Below are positions 13,021-20,173 of a stretch of 20,193 nucleotides of DNA, in pieces. The notes under the pieces were generated by a model. It worked only from the letters and a program-made list of their open reading frames with translations. It ran no database searches and was not told the DNA's origin. The position numbers and the translations under genes were made by a program. The DNA comes from CALJIC01 sp039805565 (lineage in GTDB: Bacteria > Chloroflexota > Chloroflexia > Chloroflexales > Roseiflexaceae). The stretch spans positions 1-20,193 of the forward strand of contig JBDLTZ010000004.1 in assembly GCA_039805565.1 (NCBI GenBank), read 5' to 3'. The first letter of the stretch is position 1. Every line of letters starts with the position of its first letter.

Positions 13021-14143
13021 CGCCCGCCACGTCGCCGACCACTTCCCCGGCATCGGCCGCTATGTCTTCGGGCTGCTGAGCGCGCTGGCGGAGCTGGATC
13101 ACGGCCACACGCTGCTGGTCATCCACAGCCCGGCGCAGCATAACACCCGCTTCGACATCGCTGCCCTCACCCGGTCGCCAGCCGTCACGCTGGTCGAATG
13201 TCCCGCCCGCCCCTTCTCCCCCGCCGAACAGCTGCGCCTCCCCCAGCTCCTCCACAGACTGCGCGCCGACCTCTACCACTCGCCGTACTATGTCATGCCC
13301 TACGTGGGCCTCCCACACCCTACCGTGGTCACGCTCTACGATGTGATCCCGCGCCTCTTCCCACACGAGGTTTCCCCGCGCGCCCGGCTCCTGTTCGACC
13401 TGCTCTCACGCGCCGCCATCCGTGCCGCCGACGCAGTGATCGCTATCTCGGAGAGTGCCCGCGACGACATCGCCCGTGCGTACGACGTGCCGCGCCAGAG
13501 GTTCGCAGTCACACCGCTCGCAGCCGACGCGCGCTTCCGCCCACAGCCCGAGGGTAGCCTCGACACCGTGCGCCGCCGCCACGACCTGCCGCAGCACTAC
13601 GTCCTGTGCGTCTCGTCGAGCAAGCCGCACAAGAATCTGCCGGCGCTGGTGGAGGCGTGGGCGCGGCTGACCGATGAGGAAAGAGGAGGGTGCTCGCTGG
13701 TGCTGGCCGGCCACTTCGACCCCCGCTCCCTCAAGGAACAGCGGCTGACGGAACATAGCGCGGCCGAAGGTACAGTGCATGTTCTGCCCGACCTCGCCGA
13801 GGCCGACCTACCGGCGCTGTACGCCGGGGCCAAGCTGTTCGTCTTCCCATCACGCTACGAGGGGTTTGGGCTGCCGCCTTTGGAGGCCATGGCGTGCGGG
13901 GCGCCCGTGATCTGCGGCCCGACGTCGAGCCTGCCGGAGGTGGTGGGCGACGCGGGTCTCGTGGTGGATGTGACGCAGCCAGCGGCGCTGGCAGCAGGGA
14001 TCGCCCGCGCCCTGGCCGACCCGCAGCTGCGGTCGCGCATGCGCGAGCAAGGGCTCACACGGGCCGCAAGCTTCTCCTGGCGCCGCACGGCCGAGCTCAC
14101 CCTTCAGGTCTACGAGGGGGCAGCATCAGCACGAGCGGGCTAG
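13004..14143 (+). CDS. GT4-family glycosyltransferase (mannosyl/rhamnosyl-type GT1/GT4)
   Basis: 379 residues from ATG at 13004-13006, inside the end of the preceding gene. The N-terminus MRIAVDARHVADHFPGIGRY is the usual start of this group, with the G.GRY donor/acceptor loop. The middle has VVTLYDVIPRLFP and DAVIAISESARDDI, and the C-terminal domain has LCVSSSKPHKNLPALVEAWA and LFVFPSRYEGFGLPPLEAMA, the E-x7-E signature. It transfers a sugar from a nucleotide donor, probably in cell-surface polysaccharide synthesis together with the overlapping GT2 gene. The open frame extends far upstream to 12554 but that part is the shadow of the GT2 gene. No terminator is evident in the 55 bases before the convergent sigma factor gene. 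Confidence 0.9.
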   Translation: MRIAVDARHVADHFPGIGRYVFGLLSALAELDHGHTLLVIHSPAQHNTRFDIAALTRSPAVTLVECPARPFSPAEQLRLPQLLHRLRADLYHSPYYVMPYVGLPHPTVVTLYDVIPRLFPHEVSPRARLLFDLLSRAAIRAADAVIAISESARDDIARAYDVPRQRFAVTPLAADARFRPQPEGSLDTVRRRHDLPQHYVLCVSSSKPHKNLPALVEAWARLTDEERGGCSLVLAGHFDPRSLKEQRLTEHSAAEGTVHVLPDLAEADLPALYAGAKLFVFPSRYEGFGLPPLEAMACGAPVICGPTSSLPEVVGDAGLVVDVTQPAALAAGIARALADPQLRSRMREQGLTRAASFSWRRTAELTLQVYEGAASARAG

Positions 14144-14198
14144 GGATCTCGGGGCTACAGCGATTGCGGGAAAGACGGCTCAGCCTTCAGCGCTACGC

Positions 14199-14705
14199 CT
14201 AGCCCTGGTAGATCTGGCGGAAGCGCTCGCGGGCGCGGAACAGCCGCGTCTTCACCGCGCTGTTGGAGACACCAAGCGTATCAGCGATCTCCTGCGTGCT
14301 GCGCCCCTCGCACGAGTGCAGCACCAGCGGCAGGCGGTACATCGCCGGGAGCTGATCCAGCGCGCGCAGCACCGGCTCGCGGTCATCCAGGCGCGACTCG
14401 AGCGGGGCGCCCTCCATCGCCGGCTCGTCGGTGTCTACCAGCGGCGTGAAGCGGATGCGGCGCAGGCGGCGCAGGTAGTCGTAGGCCGTGTTGGTGGCGA
14501 TGCGGTAGAGCCAGGCCGCCACGCTGGCGGTAGGGTCGTGGCTTTCCCAGCCGCGCATCGCCTTGATAAAGGTCTCTTGACACAGGTCCTCGGCCGCCTC
14601 GCGCTCGCTCACGAGGCGCGTCAGATAGGCCAGCACAGGCCGCTGGTACTCTGCATAGAGCAGCTCGATGCACGCGCCGGCGCAGTACTCTGTCTTCGGC
14701 ATCAT
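14199..14705 (-). CDS. ECF-type RNA polymerase sigma factor
   Basis: 168 residues. Sigma region 2 is CIELLYAEYQRPVLAYLTRL through EREAAEDLCQETFIKAMRGW and AAWLYRIATNTAYDYLRR; region 4 is DQLPAMYRLPLVLHSCEGRS with QEIADTLGVSNSAVKTRLFR. Region 3 and region 1.1 are absent, as in ECF sigmas, which switch on stress or envelope genes. ATG at 14703-14705 is chosen over 14720 and 14738 because AGGAG at 14713-14717 sits 7 bases upstream of it. A -10-like TATACT lies at 14763-14768. No anti-sigma factor gene is adjacent, so the mode of control is not evident; the N-terminal MMPKTEYCAGAC has two Cys residues that could sense redox or metal, which is a guess. Confidence 0.9.
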   Translation of the reverse strand: MMPKTEYCAGACIELLYAEYQRPVLAYLTRLVSEREAAEDLCQETFIKAMRGWESHDPTASVAAWLYRIATNTAYDYLRRLRRIRFTPLVDTDEPAMEGAPLESRLDDREPVLRALDQLPAMYRLPLVLHSCEGRSTQEIADTLGVSNSAVKTRLFRARERFRQIYQG

Positions 14706-14762
14706 AGTGAAGCTCCTCATCACTCGCAGACGCGGCACAGCTCGTATCTGGGGATACCAAGC

Positions 14763-14768
14763 AGTATA
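14763..14768 (-). promoter_or_regulatory. -10 element upstream of the ECF sigma gene
   Basis: TATACT on the minus strand, preceded by CGC rather than the TGC seen at most other promoters here. Initiation would be near 14756, about 50 bases before the ATG. No clear -35 or ECF-type GGAAC motif was found. Confidence 0.4.
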
Positions 14769-14884
14769 GCGTTACGAAAACTCCAGGTCATCAGCCACCG
14801 GAACGGTCTCTCCGCCGCAGCAGACGACTGACGTCGTGGGGGTCTCAAGAAGGACACGGGCTCCGTCAAAAGGCGGAGGCGGGT

Positions 14885-15067
14885 TCAGGCCCTCACCGCG
14901 GCGCGCTCACGCAGCCGCGAGAAGACGCGGTCGAGCAGGCGCCGGGGGCGCTGCTCCTGGGAGACCGGGCGCTGCGTGGCGCGGATAAGGCGCAGGATAC
15001 GCGCCTCCGTCAGGAGCCGCTCGTGGTGCTCCCGGGCGCGCAGAATGTCATGCTGGTCAAAGTACAT
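14885..15067 (-). CDS. Small charged protein of 60 residues, family unknown
   Basis: 60 residues starting MYFDQHDILRAREHHERLLT and ending with basic LDRVFSRLRERAAVRA. It is dominated by Arg, Glu and Leu in a heptad-like order, so a single or paired amphipathic helix is likely; there is no membrane segment. ATG at 15065-15067 is preceded by a purine-rich GAGAAAGAGAAAAG rather than a clear Shine-Dalgarno. It lies 180 bases before the ECF sigma gene on the same strand, with no convincing terminator between, but the sigma gene appears to have its own -10. A partner role for the sigma factor is possible but unsupported. Not recognised with certainty; short Arg-rich proteins of this style occur in Chloroflexota. 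Confidence 0.55.
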   Translation of the reverse strand: MYFDQHDILRAREHHERLLTEARILRLIRATQRPVSQEQRPRRLLDRVFSRLRERAAVRA

Positions 15068-15415
15068 CGCGCTTTTCTCTTTCTCGTATCTTCTCTATCG
15101 GTCTGCTCTGTCCGCAACCCTATACACTGTGGCTCAACGCGCTCCGACGCCCGGAGCGTGCGCGGATGGCGCAGCGAGTGACCACTCGCATGAAGACCCC
15201 CTTTGGCGAAGGGCGCGGCGCCTCAGGCGTGGTGCAATCGGGGCTGTTCGGCCTCTCCCACAAGCTTCAGCGCTTTGCCGTCCAGTAACGTTGATGAGAC
15301 TACTATAGCCAGCCCGGGCCCATCAAACATCGTCCGTACGCTTCATCGTACATGAGACGCTCAGCGTACCGCCTGGTCGGCCGAAAGGCGGAGTGGCTGG
15401 GAGGAGAGCCTCACA
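15068..15415. other. Gene-free region with several stem-loops
   Basis: No convincing gene was found on either strand. Visible inverted repeats are CGCTCCG/CGGAGCG with a 5-base loop (15140-15158), GCGAGTG/CACTCGC (15174-15189), a short CCCTT/AAGGG hairpin near 15203-15217, GTACGCT/AGCGTAC (15336-15342 with 15363-15369) around an inner TCAT/ATGA, and GCC-GAAA-GGC near 15380-15390. GGC-TATAGT on the minus strand at 15302-15310 resembles the -10 of the 13-residue peptide unit, so a long structured leader for the 60-residue protein, or a small RNA, is possible. The pattern did not match any riboswitch or stable RNA that I know. Confidence 0.4.
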
Positions 15416-15449
15416 CAAAAAAGCCCCGCTCCTCCGTGAGGAGCGGGCT
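15416..15449 (-). terminator. Intrinsic terminator after the response regulator gene
   Basis: CCCGCTCCTC (15425-15434) pairs with GAGGAGCGGG (15438-15447) around a 3-base loop, and on the minus strand a run of T (15417-15422) follows. It lies about 70 bases beyond the response regulator stop and ends the kinase-regulator unit. Confidence 0.9.
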
Positions 15450-15489
15450 AAATACGCCGAGCAATCCAACGCCGCGAAAGACCCTCAAG

Positions 15490-15520
15490 ACTCAGCACTC
15501 AGCACTCAGCACTCAGCACT
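15490..15520. repeat. Heptamer tandem repeat, unit ACTCAGC, at the regulator stop codon
   Basis: Four exact copies of ACTCAGC (15490-15517) plus a partial ACT. On the minus strand the repeat starts with the last two bases of the response regulator TAG codon (15519-15521), so the stop codon overlaps the repeat edge. The preceding CCTCAAG looks like a decayed unit. Confidence 0.85.
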
Positions 15521-16166
15521 AGTCCATGGGAACCAAACGCTGGCGCAGCGCGTAGATCGCCGCCTGCGTCCGATCGGCCAGGTGCAGCTTCGAGAGGATG
15601 TTCGAGACGTGCGTCTTGACCGTCTTCTCACTGATCACCAGCGAGTCGGCGATCTCCTTGTTGCTCTTGCCCTTTGCGATCAGCCGCAGCACATCCATCT
15701 CGCGCTCGGTCAGCTGCTCCACCGGGTCATCGGCGGTGCGCGGAGCGCTGAACTCCTGCATCAGCTTGGCGGCCACCTCGGAGTGAAGCACTGCCTCACC
15801 GCGTTGGGCAGCGCGGATGGCGCGCGCCAGCTCCTCCGGCTGCACGTCCTTCAGGAGGTAGGAGATCGCGCCGGCCTTGATCGCGGGAAAGACTTTGTCA
15901 TCGTCCGCGAACGAGGTGAGCACGATGATCCGCGTGGAGGGGCTGACCCCCTTGACACGCCGGGTGGCCTCGACGCCATCGATCCCTGGCAGCACCATAT
16001 CCATCAGCACCACGTCCGGCAGCAGCTCCTGGGCCAGCTTGACCCCCTCCTCGCCGCTGGCGGCCTCACCAATCACCTCGATGTCGTCCTGGAGCTCCAG
16101 GAAGTCGCGCAGGCCCTGCCGCACCACACGGTGGTCGTCGATCAGGAGGACGTTAATCGGATCCAT
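15519..16166 (-). CDS. NarL/LuxR-family response regulator
   Basis: 215 residues from ATG at 16164-16166, supported by GAGGAG about 6 bases upstream. The receiver domain begins MDPINVLLIDDHRVVRQGLR with acidic pair D10/D11, phospho-acceptor D56 (LMDMVLPGIDG) and the conserved Lys in LLKDVQPEEL. The C-terminal LuxR-type helix-turn-helix is LTEREMDVLRLIAKGKSNKE followed by IADSLVISEKTVKTHVSNIL. It is the DNA-binding partner of the histidine kinase encoded 19 bases upstream, similar in style to LiaR/DegU/NarL regulators; targets are unknown. The frame could extend to 16214, but that would overlap the kinase gene. The stop codon lies at the edge of a heptamer repeat, and a terminator follows. Confidence 0.92.
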   Translation of the reverse strand: MDPINVLLIDDHRVVRQGLRDFLELQDDIEVIGEAASGEEGVKLAQELLPDVVLMDMVLPGIDGVEATRRVKGVSPSTRIIVLTSFADDDKVFPAIKAGAISYLLKDVQPEELARAIRAAQRGEAVLHSEVAAKLMQEFSAPRTADDPVEQLTEREMDVLRLIAKGKSNKEIADSLVISEKTVKTHVSNILSKLHLADRTQAAIYALRQRLVPMD

Positions 16167-16185
16167 TGCATGCTCCTCGTCGCTC

Positions 16186-18372
16186 TCACCCTGAGACACT
16201 GCTCCGCTCACCACGCGGCACGATCACGGTGATCTGTGTCCCCTCGCCCGGCCTGGAGCGCAGCTCAAGCCGACCGCCGAGCTCGGCGGCCCGCTCGCGC
16301 ATGCTCACTAGCCCCAGGTGCCGCTCCTGGCCCCCGGCGGCGGTGCTAACCTCAAAGCCCCGCCCGTCATCGACGATTGACATCATGACCTCCTCCGGCT
16401 GGATGTTGAGCGACACTTCTACCTGGCAGGCCCCGGCGTGCTTGACGACGTTGTTCAGCGCCTCCTGGGCGATGCGGTACATCACCTGCTCGATCCCGCG
16501 TGTGTCATACTCCTCGCCGCTCACGAACAGGTCGATCGTGAGCCCCTCACGCCGCCGCAGCATCGCCACGTGCTGCTGCAGCGTAGCGATCAGCCCCTGC
16601 TCGCTCAGGCCGGGCGGGCGGAGCTGGAAGATCAGCGCGCGCATCTCGGCTAGGGCTGCGCTGGCGGTCTCCTGCAGCCGCTCGAGCTGCGAGGCCGTCC
16701 GCGTCGGATTCTTCTCCAGCTGGGCGCGAGCGGCCTGGGCGGTCAGCGTCATGCTGAACAGCTGCTGCGAGATCGAGTCGTGCAGGTCGCGCGCGAGGCG
16801 GCTGCGCTCCTCGAGCACCGCCGCCTCCTGCGCCCGCTGGTAGAGCCGCGCGTTCTCGATCGCGCTCGCCAGCACATCCGCCGCCGTCTCGAGGGTGGCC
16901 GTGTCCTCCTCATTGAACGCCGCCGGCCGGCGCGACTCGAGGTTCAGCACTGCCAGCACACGGCCGCTCGCCACGATCGGCACACACAGCTCGGAGCGCG
17001 TGTGCACCAGCGTGTTGACGAAGTAGTCCGGCTCACACGACACATCGTCCACGCGCACCGTGGCGCCAGTGTGGTAGGCTCGGCCGATCAGCCCCTTCGC
17101 CAACGACTGGCGGTAGCCGATCTCGATCGGCTCCTCAGGGCCCGACTGCGCCACCAGCTCGACCTCCTGGGAGGCCTCATTCACCACGTACAGCTCGACG
17201 TGGCCGTAGCCGAAGCCCTGCTGGATCGCCTCGGTGACGCTCGTCAGCAGACGGCTCAGGTCCAGCGTCGAGACCGCCATGCGCGCCAGGGTGTTGATGA
17301 CCTCGAGGTACTTATTGCGCCGTCGCACCTGCTCCGCCAGCAGCTGCGCCTCCTGGTACAGCCGTGCGCTGCTGATCGGCCCACCCACCTGTGCCGCCAC
17401 CGCCTCCAGCAGGTCCACATCCTCGTATGTGAAGGCGTTGGGCCGGTCGGACTCGACGGTCAGCACGCCGATGACTTGCCCTCCCGTGCGTAGCGGCACG
17501 GCGATGTAGGAGCGGATGAGGCCGTTCATACCCACATCACACGCCACAGGCGCCACCCGAGTCTCGCTCCAGACATCGTTCGAGAGGAACGGGAGCCCCT
17601 CCTTCACGACCCAGCCGCAGATCCCTTCGCCCACCTTGAGGCGCACACGGCGAGCCTCACGGTCGATCCGACCCACCGAGGCCACCACTTCAAGCTCACT
17701 ATCATCATTCAGCAGGGCGATCGCGCCGCCCTGAAACTCCATGTTGAGCCGCTCCATGGTGCGCGCCAGTATGACGTCGAGGTCCAGTGTGTCGGAGACA
17801 CCTCGCCCCAACTCGACAAGCAGCTGCTCCTTCGCGAGCAGACGCTGGGTGCGCGCCGCCAGCCGCGCATTCTCGAGCGCTAGGCCGGCCTGGCGAGCGA
17901 TCGCCTCCAGCACCTTGATGTTCGGCAGCTCGAGCGCGGCCGGGTCGTCGGCGGTGTCCACGTAGATAGCGCCGATCAGGCGGTCGCCGCGCCCCCGCAG
18001 CGGCACGAGCAGCGTGGCGCTCTCTCGGCGCCGAGGCGCTGGGCTCTCCGCGAGCAGGATCTCGTCCTCGGGGGCCAGAAACGACTCGCTGACGCGGTGC
18101 TGAGTGCGGAGGAGGGCCTGGTAGTCTGCGGGGGCGAGGGGCGCGGCCCGCAGCAGGGCAACCTGGGGCTCAGGGATCCCCGAGAACGCGCACGCCTCCA
18201 GCTCATCGGTGTCCGTGTTCCGCAGCCGCACATACACGCGGCTATAGCCGAGCGACCGGCGGATGGCGTCGGCCACGTCTTGCAGTAGCGTCTCAGGCGT
18301 GATGTCGGCGCGCAGCTGCGTGCCGAGCGAGAGGATATCGCCAAGCGGGAGGTTACGCACCAGATCAGACAT
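16186..18372 (-). CDS. Cytoplasmic sensor histidine kinase with three GAF domains
   Basis: 728 residues without a membrane segment. Three GAF domains occupy about residues 25-170, 195-340 and 370-510. The HisKA_3 dimerisation/phosphoacceptor box is LEERSRLARDLHDSISQQLF with H531, and the HATPase_c domain (about 620-722) has the N-box EALNNVVKHA and the G-box VDDGRGF. HisKA_3 kinases pair with NarL-type regulators, exactly as encoded next door. GAF domains bind small ligands or cofactors; no bilin-binding phytochrome signature was noticed, so the signal is unknown. ATG at 18370-18372. An extended -10 (TGC-TACAAT) lies at 18444-18452, so the pair can be transcribed separately from scpA. Short helical linkers (ENARL, ARLYQ) repeat between GAF units, typical of signalling helices. 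Confidence 0.93.
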   Translation of the reverse strand: MSDLVRNLPLGDILSLGTQLRADITPETLLQDVADAIRRSLGYSRVYVRLRNTDTDELEACAFSGIPEPQVALLRAAPLAPADYQALLRTQHRVSESFLAPEDEILLAESPAPRRRESATLLVPLRGRGDRLIGAIYVDTADDPAALELPNIKVLEAIARQAGLALENARLAARTQRLLAKEQLLVELGRGVSDTLDLDVILARTMERLNMEFQGGAIALLNDDSELEVVASVGRIDREARRVRLKVGEGICGWVVKEGLPFLSNDVWSETRVAPVACDVGMNGLIRSYIAVPLRTGGQVIGVLTVESDRPNAFTYEDVDLLEAVAAQVGGPISSARLYQEAQLLAEQVRRRNKYLEVINTLARMAVSTLDLSRLLTSVTEAIQQGFGYGHVELYVVNEASQEVELVAQSGPEEPIEIGYRQSLAKGLIGRAYHTGATVRVDDVSCEPDYFVNTLVHTRSELCVPIVASGRVLAVLNLESRRPAAFNEEDTATLETAADVLASAIENARLYQRAQEAAVLEERSRLARDLHDSISQQLFSMTLTAQAARAQLEKNPTRTASQLERLQETASAALAEMRALIFQLRPPGLSEQGLIATLQQHVAMLRRREGLTIDLFVSGEEYDTRGIEQVMYRIAQEALNNVVKHAGACQVEVSLNIQPEEVMMSIVDDGRGFEVSTAAGGQERHLGLVSMRERAAELGGRLELRSRPGEGTQITVIVPRGERSSVSG

Positions 18373-18443
18373 CAGCGCCTCGCAGTGTAGGCACGAGGGC
18401 TCACAATCCGTGGGTAGGAGGCGTCCGAATGATCATGGATAGT

Positions 18444-18452
18444 ATTGTAGCA
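18444..18452 (-). promoter_or_regulatory. Extended -10 promoter (TGC-TACAAT) of the kinase-regulator unit
   Basis: TGC followed by TACAAT on the minus strand, 18 bases after the scpA stop. Initiation near 18437 gives a leader of about 65 bases. The -35 region is weak. Confidence 0.55.
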
Positions 18453-18469
18453 TAGCGCGGTAGAGAAGC

Positions 18470-19282
18470 CTATCCTCCCTGAGAAGGACTGGAATCCCCG
18501 CTCAGGTCGGCCTCAGTCCGGAGCTCGTGAAGCGCCTCGTCGCTCAGGTTCTGCCCGCGCCCGACCATGATCGCCCCGAAGAGCTCGTGCTGCTCCACCA
18601 CAATCACGTGCCGCTTCAGCAGCTCCAGCACCGTCCACATCGCCACCACCACCTCGACGCGCGCCGCCGCGGTGGAGAGGAGGTCCTCGAAGCTAAACCA
18701 AGCCTGGGCGCGCAGCCGCTCGCGAATGTGCCCCGCCATCTCGGCCACCGTGATGACCTTCGGCGACGGCAGCGGCACGGCCGGGGGCTCGGGCGGCATC
18801 AGCAGTTGCATGCGGCGCTGCACCGCGGCCAGCATATCGGACAGCGTGGCGTCGATCGGCGCGGGCTGCGAGCTCACGATGACAGGCGGAGGCGCCGAGC
18901 GGGTGTACGTCCGCCGTCCCTGCGCCTCCCAAGAGAGCAGCAGCCCGGCGGCCTGCTTGTAGCGCTGGTACTCCTGGAGCTGGCGCACCAGGTCCTCGCC
19001 GTCGGTCAGCGCCTCGTCGGATGCGGCGCTGGGGGGGCGTGGCAGCAGCGCGCGCGACTTGATCACCAGCAGCCGGGCGGCGATCACCAGAAACGAGGAG
19101 AGGGCGGCCGGGTCCGGCGACTCTATCGCGCGGACGTGCGCCAGGTATTGGTCGGCCACGAGCGCGAGTGCGACCGTGGTGATGTCGAGCTCCTCGCGCT
19201 CGATCAGCCGCAGGAGCAGGTCGAGCGGCCCCTCGAACACGGGCAGGGTAATGGTATAGTCTGCGTTCTCGAGTGTGAGCAC
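18470..19282 (-). CDS. scpA: Segregation and condensation protein ScpA
   Basis: 270 residues from a GTG at 19280-19282. The kleisin N-terminal motif is YTITLPVFEGPLDLLLRLIE followed by ELDITTVALALVADQYLAHV, and FLVIAARLLVIKSRALLPRP completes the conserved block. The C-terminal winged-helix part includes FEDLLSTAAARVEVVVAMWT and LELLKRHVIVVEQHELFGAI. ScpA bridges SMC heads with ScpB and helps condense and separate the chromosome. It follows the HD-protein gene by 4 bases. scpB, commonly the next gene, is not present before the kinase gene. The start is a GTG with a weak ribosome binding site, so coupling to the upstream gene is likely. Confidence 0.93.
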   Translation of the reverse strand: MLTLENADYTITLPVFEGPLDLLLRLIEREELDITTVALALVADQYLAHVRAIESPDPAALSSFLVIAARLLVIKSRALLPRPPSAASDEALTDGEDLVRQLQEYQRYKQAAGLLLSWEAQGRRTYTRSAPPPVIVSSQPAPIDATLSDMLAAVQRRMQLLMPPEPPAVPLPSPKVITVAEMAGHIRERLRAQAWFSFEDLLSTAAARVEVVVAMWTVLELLKRHVIVVEQHELFGAIMVGRGQNLSDEALHELRTEADLSGDSSPSQGG

Positions 19283-19286
19283 GTCG

Positions 19287-19790
19287 TCAGTTTAGATCAT
19301 CGGCCCAGTGCAGGGCGGCGGTCAGAGGGGTTGTGCGTCGGGTGGCGTAGTCCCGCAGGATCTCAAGGACCTCGGACGCGCTGCCGGCGGCCTCTGCCAG
19401 GGCGACGGCACGCTCCTCGTGGGCCGCGTGCAGCCCGAAGGGCCGCAGGGGCCGGAGCCGGCTCAGCGTGGCCCGCTGGTACAGGCGCGGGGCCAGCCGC
19501 CGCAGCACCACGAAGATGCCGTAGTAGAGCAGCGGGATCGGCCGGCCGTCGTCGTCCACTTTGCCGCAGTCGTGCAGGAGCGCCGCGCGCAGCAGAGCGG
19601 GGTCATTGTGGCCGGCCTGCGCCAGGGTGTGGTAGACGTCCAGGCAGTGGCGCTGGTCGAACAGCGGCATGCGCGCGAACAGGCGCGCTTCCGCTGGGCT
19701 CAACGTGCGCCCGAGCATGGCCCGCTCTTCGGCTGTGACCTGTGCCGAGAGCGCCGAGCGGAGCTGCCGCAGCCGCTGCTGGATCTGCAT
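19287..19790 (-). CDS. HD-domain protein, probable phosphohydrolase
   Basis: 167 residues from ATG at 19788-19790. The HD signature is visible as FDQRHCLDVYHTL (H48) and RAALLHDCGKVDD (H73-D74), with a later HAAHEERAVALAEAAGS providing further His candidates. HD enzymes are metal-dependent phosphohydrolases acting on nucleotides or phosphoesters; the substrate here is unknown. ATG 19790 starts one base after the upstream stop (TAGCATG), a reinitiation arrangement; an ATG at 19808 overlapping the upstream gene by 17 bases is an alternative. A hydrophobic patch (LLYYGIFVVLRRLAP) after the HD motif may form part of a helix at the membrane or the core. It sits between a pterin dehydratase and scpA in one tight run. 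Confidence 0.8.
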   Translation of the reverse strand: MQIQQRLRQLRSALSAQVTAEERAMLGRTLSPAEARLFARMPLFDQRHCLDVYHTLAQAGHNDPALLRAALLHDCGKVDDDGRPIPLLYYGIFVVLRRLAPRLYQRATLSRLRPLRPFGLHAAHEERAVALAEAAGSASEVLEILRDYATRRTTPLTAALHWADDLN

Positions 19791-19791
19791 G

Positions 19792-20076
19792 CTACCGAAG
19801 AACCTCATCCACTTGCGCCGCCAGGTCGAAGTCTCGCGCCGTCAGGCCGCCCGCGTCGTGCGTGGTGAGCGCAAGCGTGACTGTGCGCCAGCGGATGTCG
19901 ATATCAGGGTGATGTGCGGCTGCCTCGGACAGGAAGCCGACGTGCGCCACGAACGCGATGGCCGCCGGGAACGACGCGAGCTCGAACGTCTTGCGGAGCT
20001 CATCGCCCTGGCGCACCCAGCCAGGCAGGCCGGCCAGCCGCACCTGGATCGCTTCCTCACTCAGTCGATCTGGCAT
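19792..20076 (-). CDS. 4a-hydroxytetrahydrobiopterin dehydratase (pterin-4a-carbinolamine dehydratase)
   Basis: 94 residues from ATG at 20074-20076, a normal length for the family. The active-site signature is SEAAAHHPDIDIRWRTVTLA followed by THDAGGLTARDFDLA, including the HHP triad region and the TH..GGLT..D motif. The enzyme dehydrates the carbinolamine formed when aromatic amino-acid hydroxylases use tetrahydropterin; in bacteria it may also act in other pterin pathways. GAGGAG sits about 9 bases upstream of the chosen ATG, while the open frame extends to 20178 through the promoter and terminator, so the longer form is rejected. An extended -10 (TGC-TATACT) lies at 20116-20124. Confidence 0.92.
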   Translation of the reverse strand: MPDRLSEEAIQVRLAGLPGWVRQGDELRKTFELASFPAAIAFVAHVGFLSEAAAHHPDIDIRWRTVTLALTTHDAGGLTARDFDLAAQVDEVLR

Positions 20077-20115
20077 TGGCTCTGCTCCTCGGCTGTAGGG
20101 CGGTGTGTGTAGGAT

Positions 20116-20124
20116 AGTATAGCA
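20116..20124 (-). promoter_or_regulatory. Extended -10 promoter (TGC-TATACT) of the pterin dehydratase-HD-scpA run
   Basis: TGC followed by TATACT on the minus strand, directly abutting the T-tract of the upstream terminator. Initiation near 20109 gives a leader of about 33 bases. Confidence 0.6.
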
Positions 20125-20156
20125 AAAAAGAACGTCTGGGGTGGCCCAGACGTTCT
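20124..20156 (-). terminator. Intrinsic terminator of a gene beyond the right edge
   Basis: A perfect 12-bp stem, AGAACGTCTGGG (20129-20140) with CCCAGACGTTCT (20145-20156), 4-base loop, followed on the minus strand by six T. The gene it serves lies to the right; a TAA at 20182-20184 preceded by codons for YLD may be its stop, but only three codons are in the window. Confidence 0.92.
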
Positions 20157-20173
20157 GCCTTCTGCCTCCTGCC
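20153..20173. repeat. Heptamer tandem repeat, unit TTCTGCC, next to the terminator
   Basis: Two exact units TTCTGCC (20153-20166) and one variant TCCTGCC, possibly decaying into CTCAACC up to 20180. The repeat overlaps the outer end of the terminator stem and lies just after the presumed stop of the gene beyond the edge. Confidence 0.6.

Noticed and set aside
15301..15351. 16-codon ORF on the minus strand (MYDEAYGRCLMGPGWL)
   Set aside because: It has no ribosome binding site and runs into the candidate -10 element; chance frame is more likely.
15068..15415. Known riboswitch, tRNA, tmRNA, SRP RNA or RNase P RNA
   Set aside because: None of the conserved core sequences of these RNAs was seen on either strand.
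18527..19738. 403-residue + frame opposite scpA and the HD gene
   Set aside because: Antisense to two genes with clear motifs; His/Arg-rich shadow composition.
2579..20173. CRISPR interpretation of the tandem repeats
   Set aside because: Units are 7 bases and directly adjacent without spacers, and no cas genes are present.
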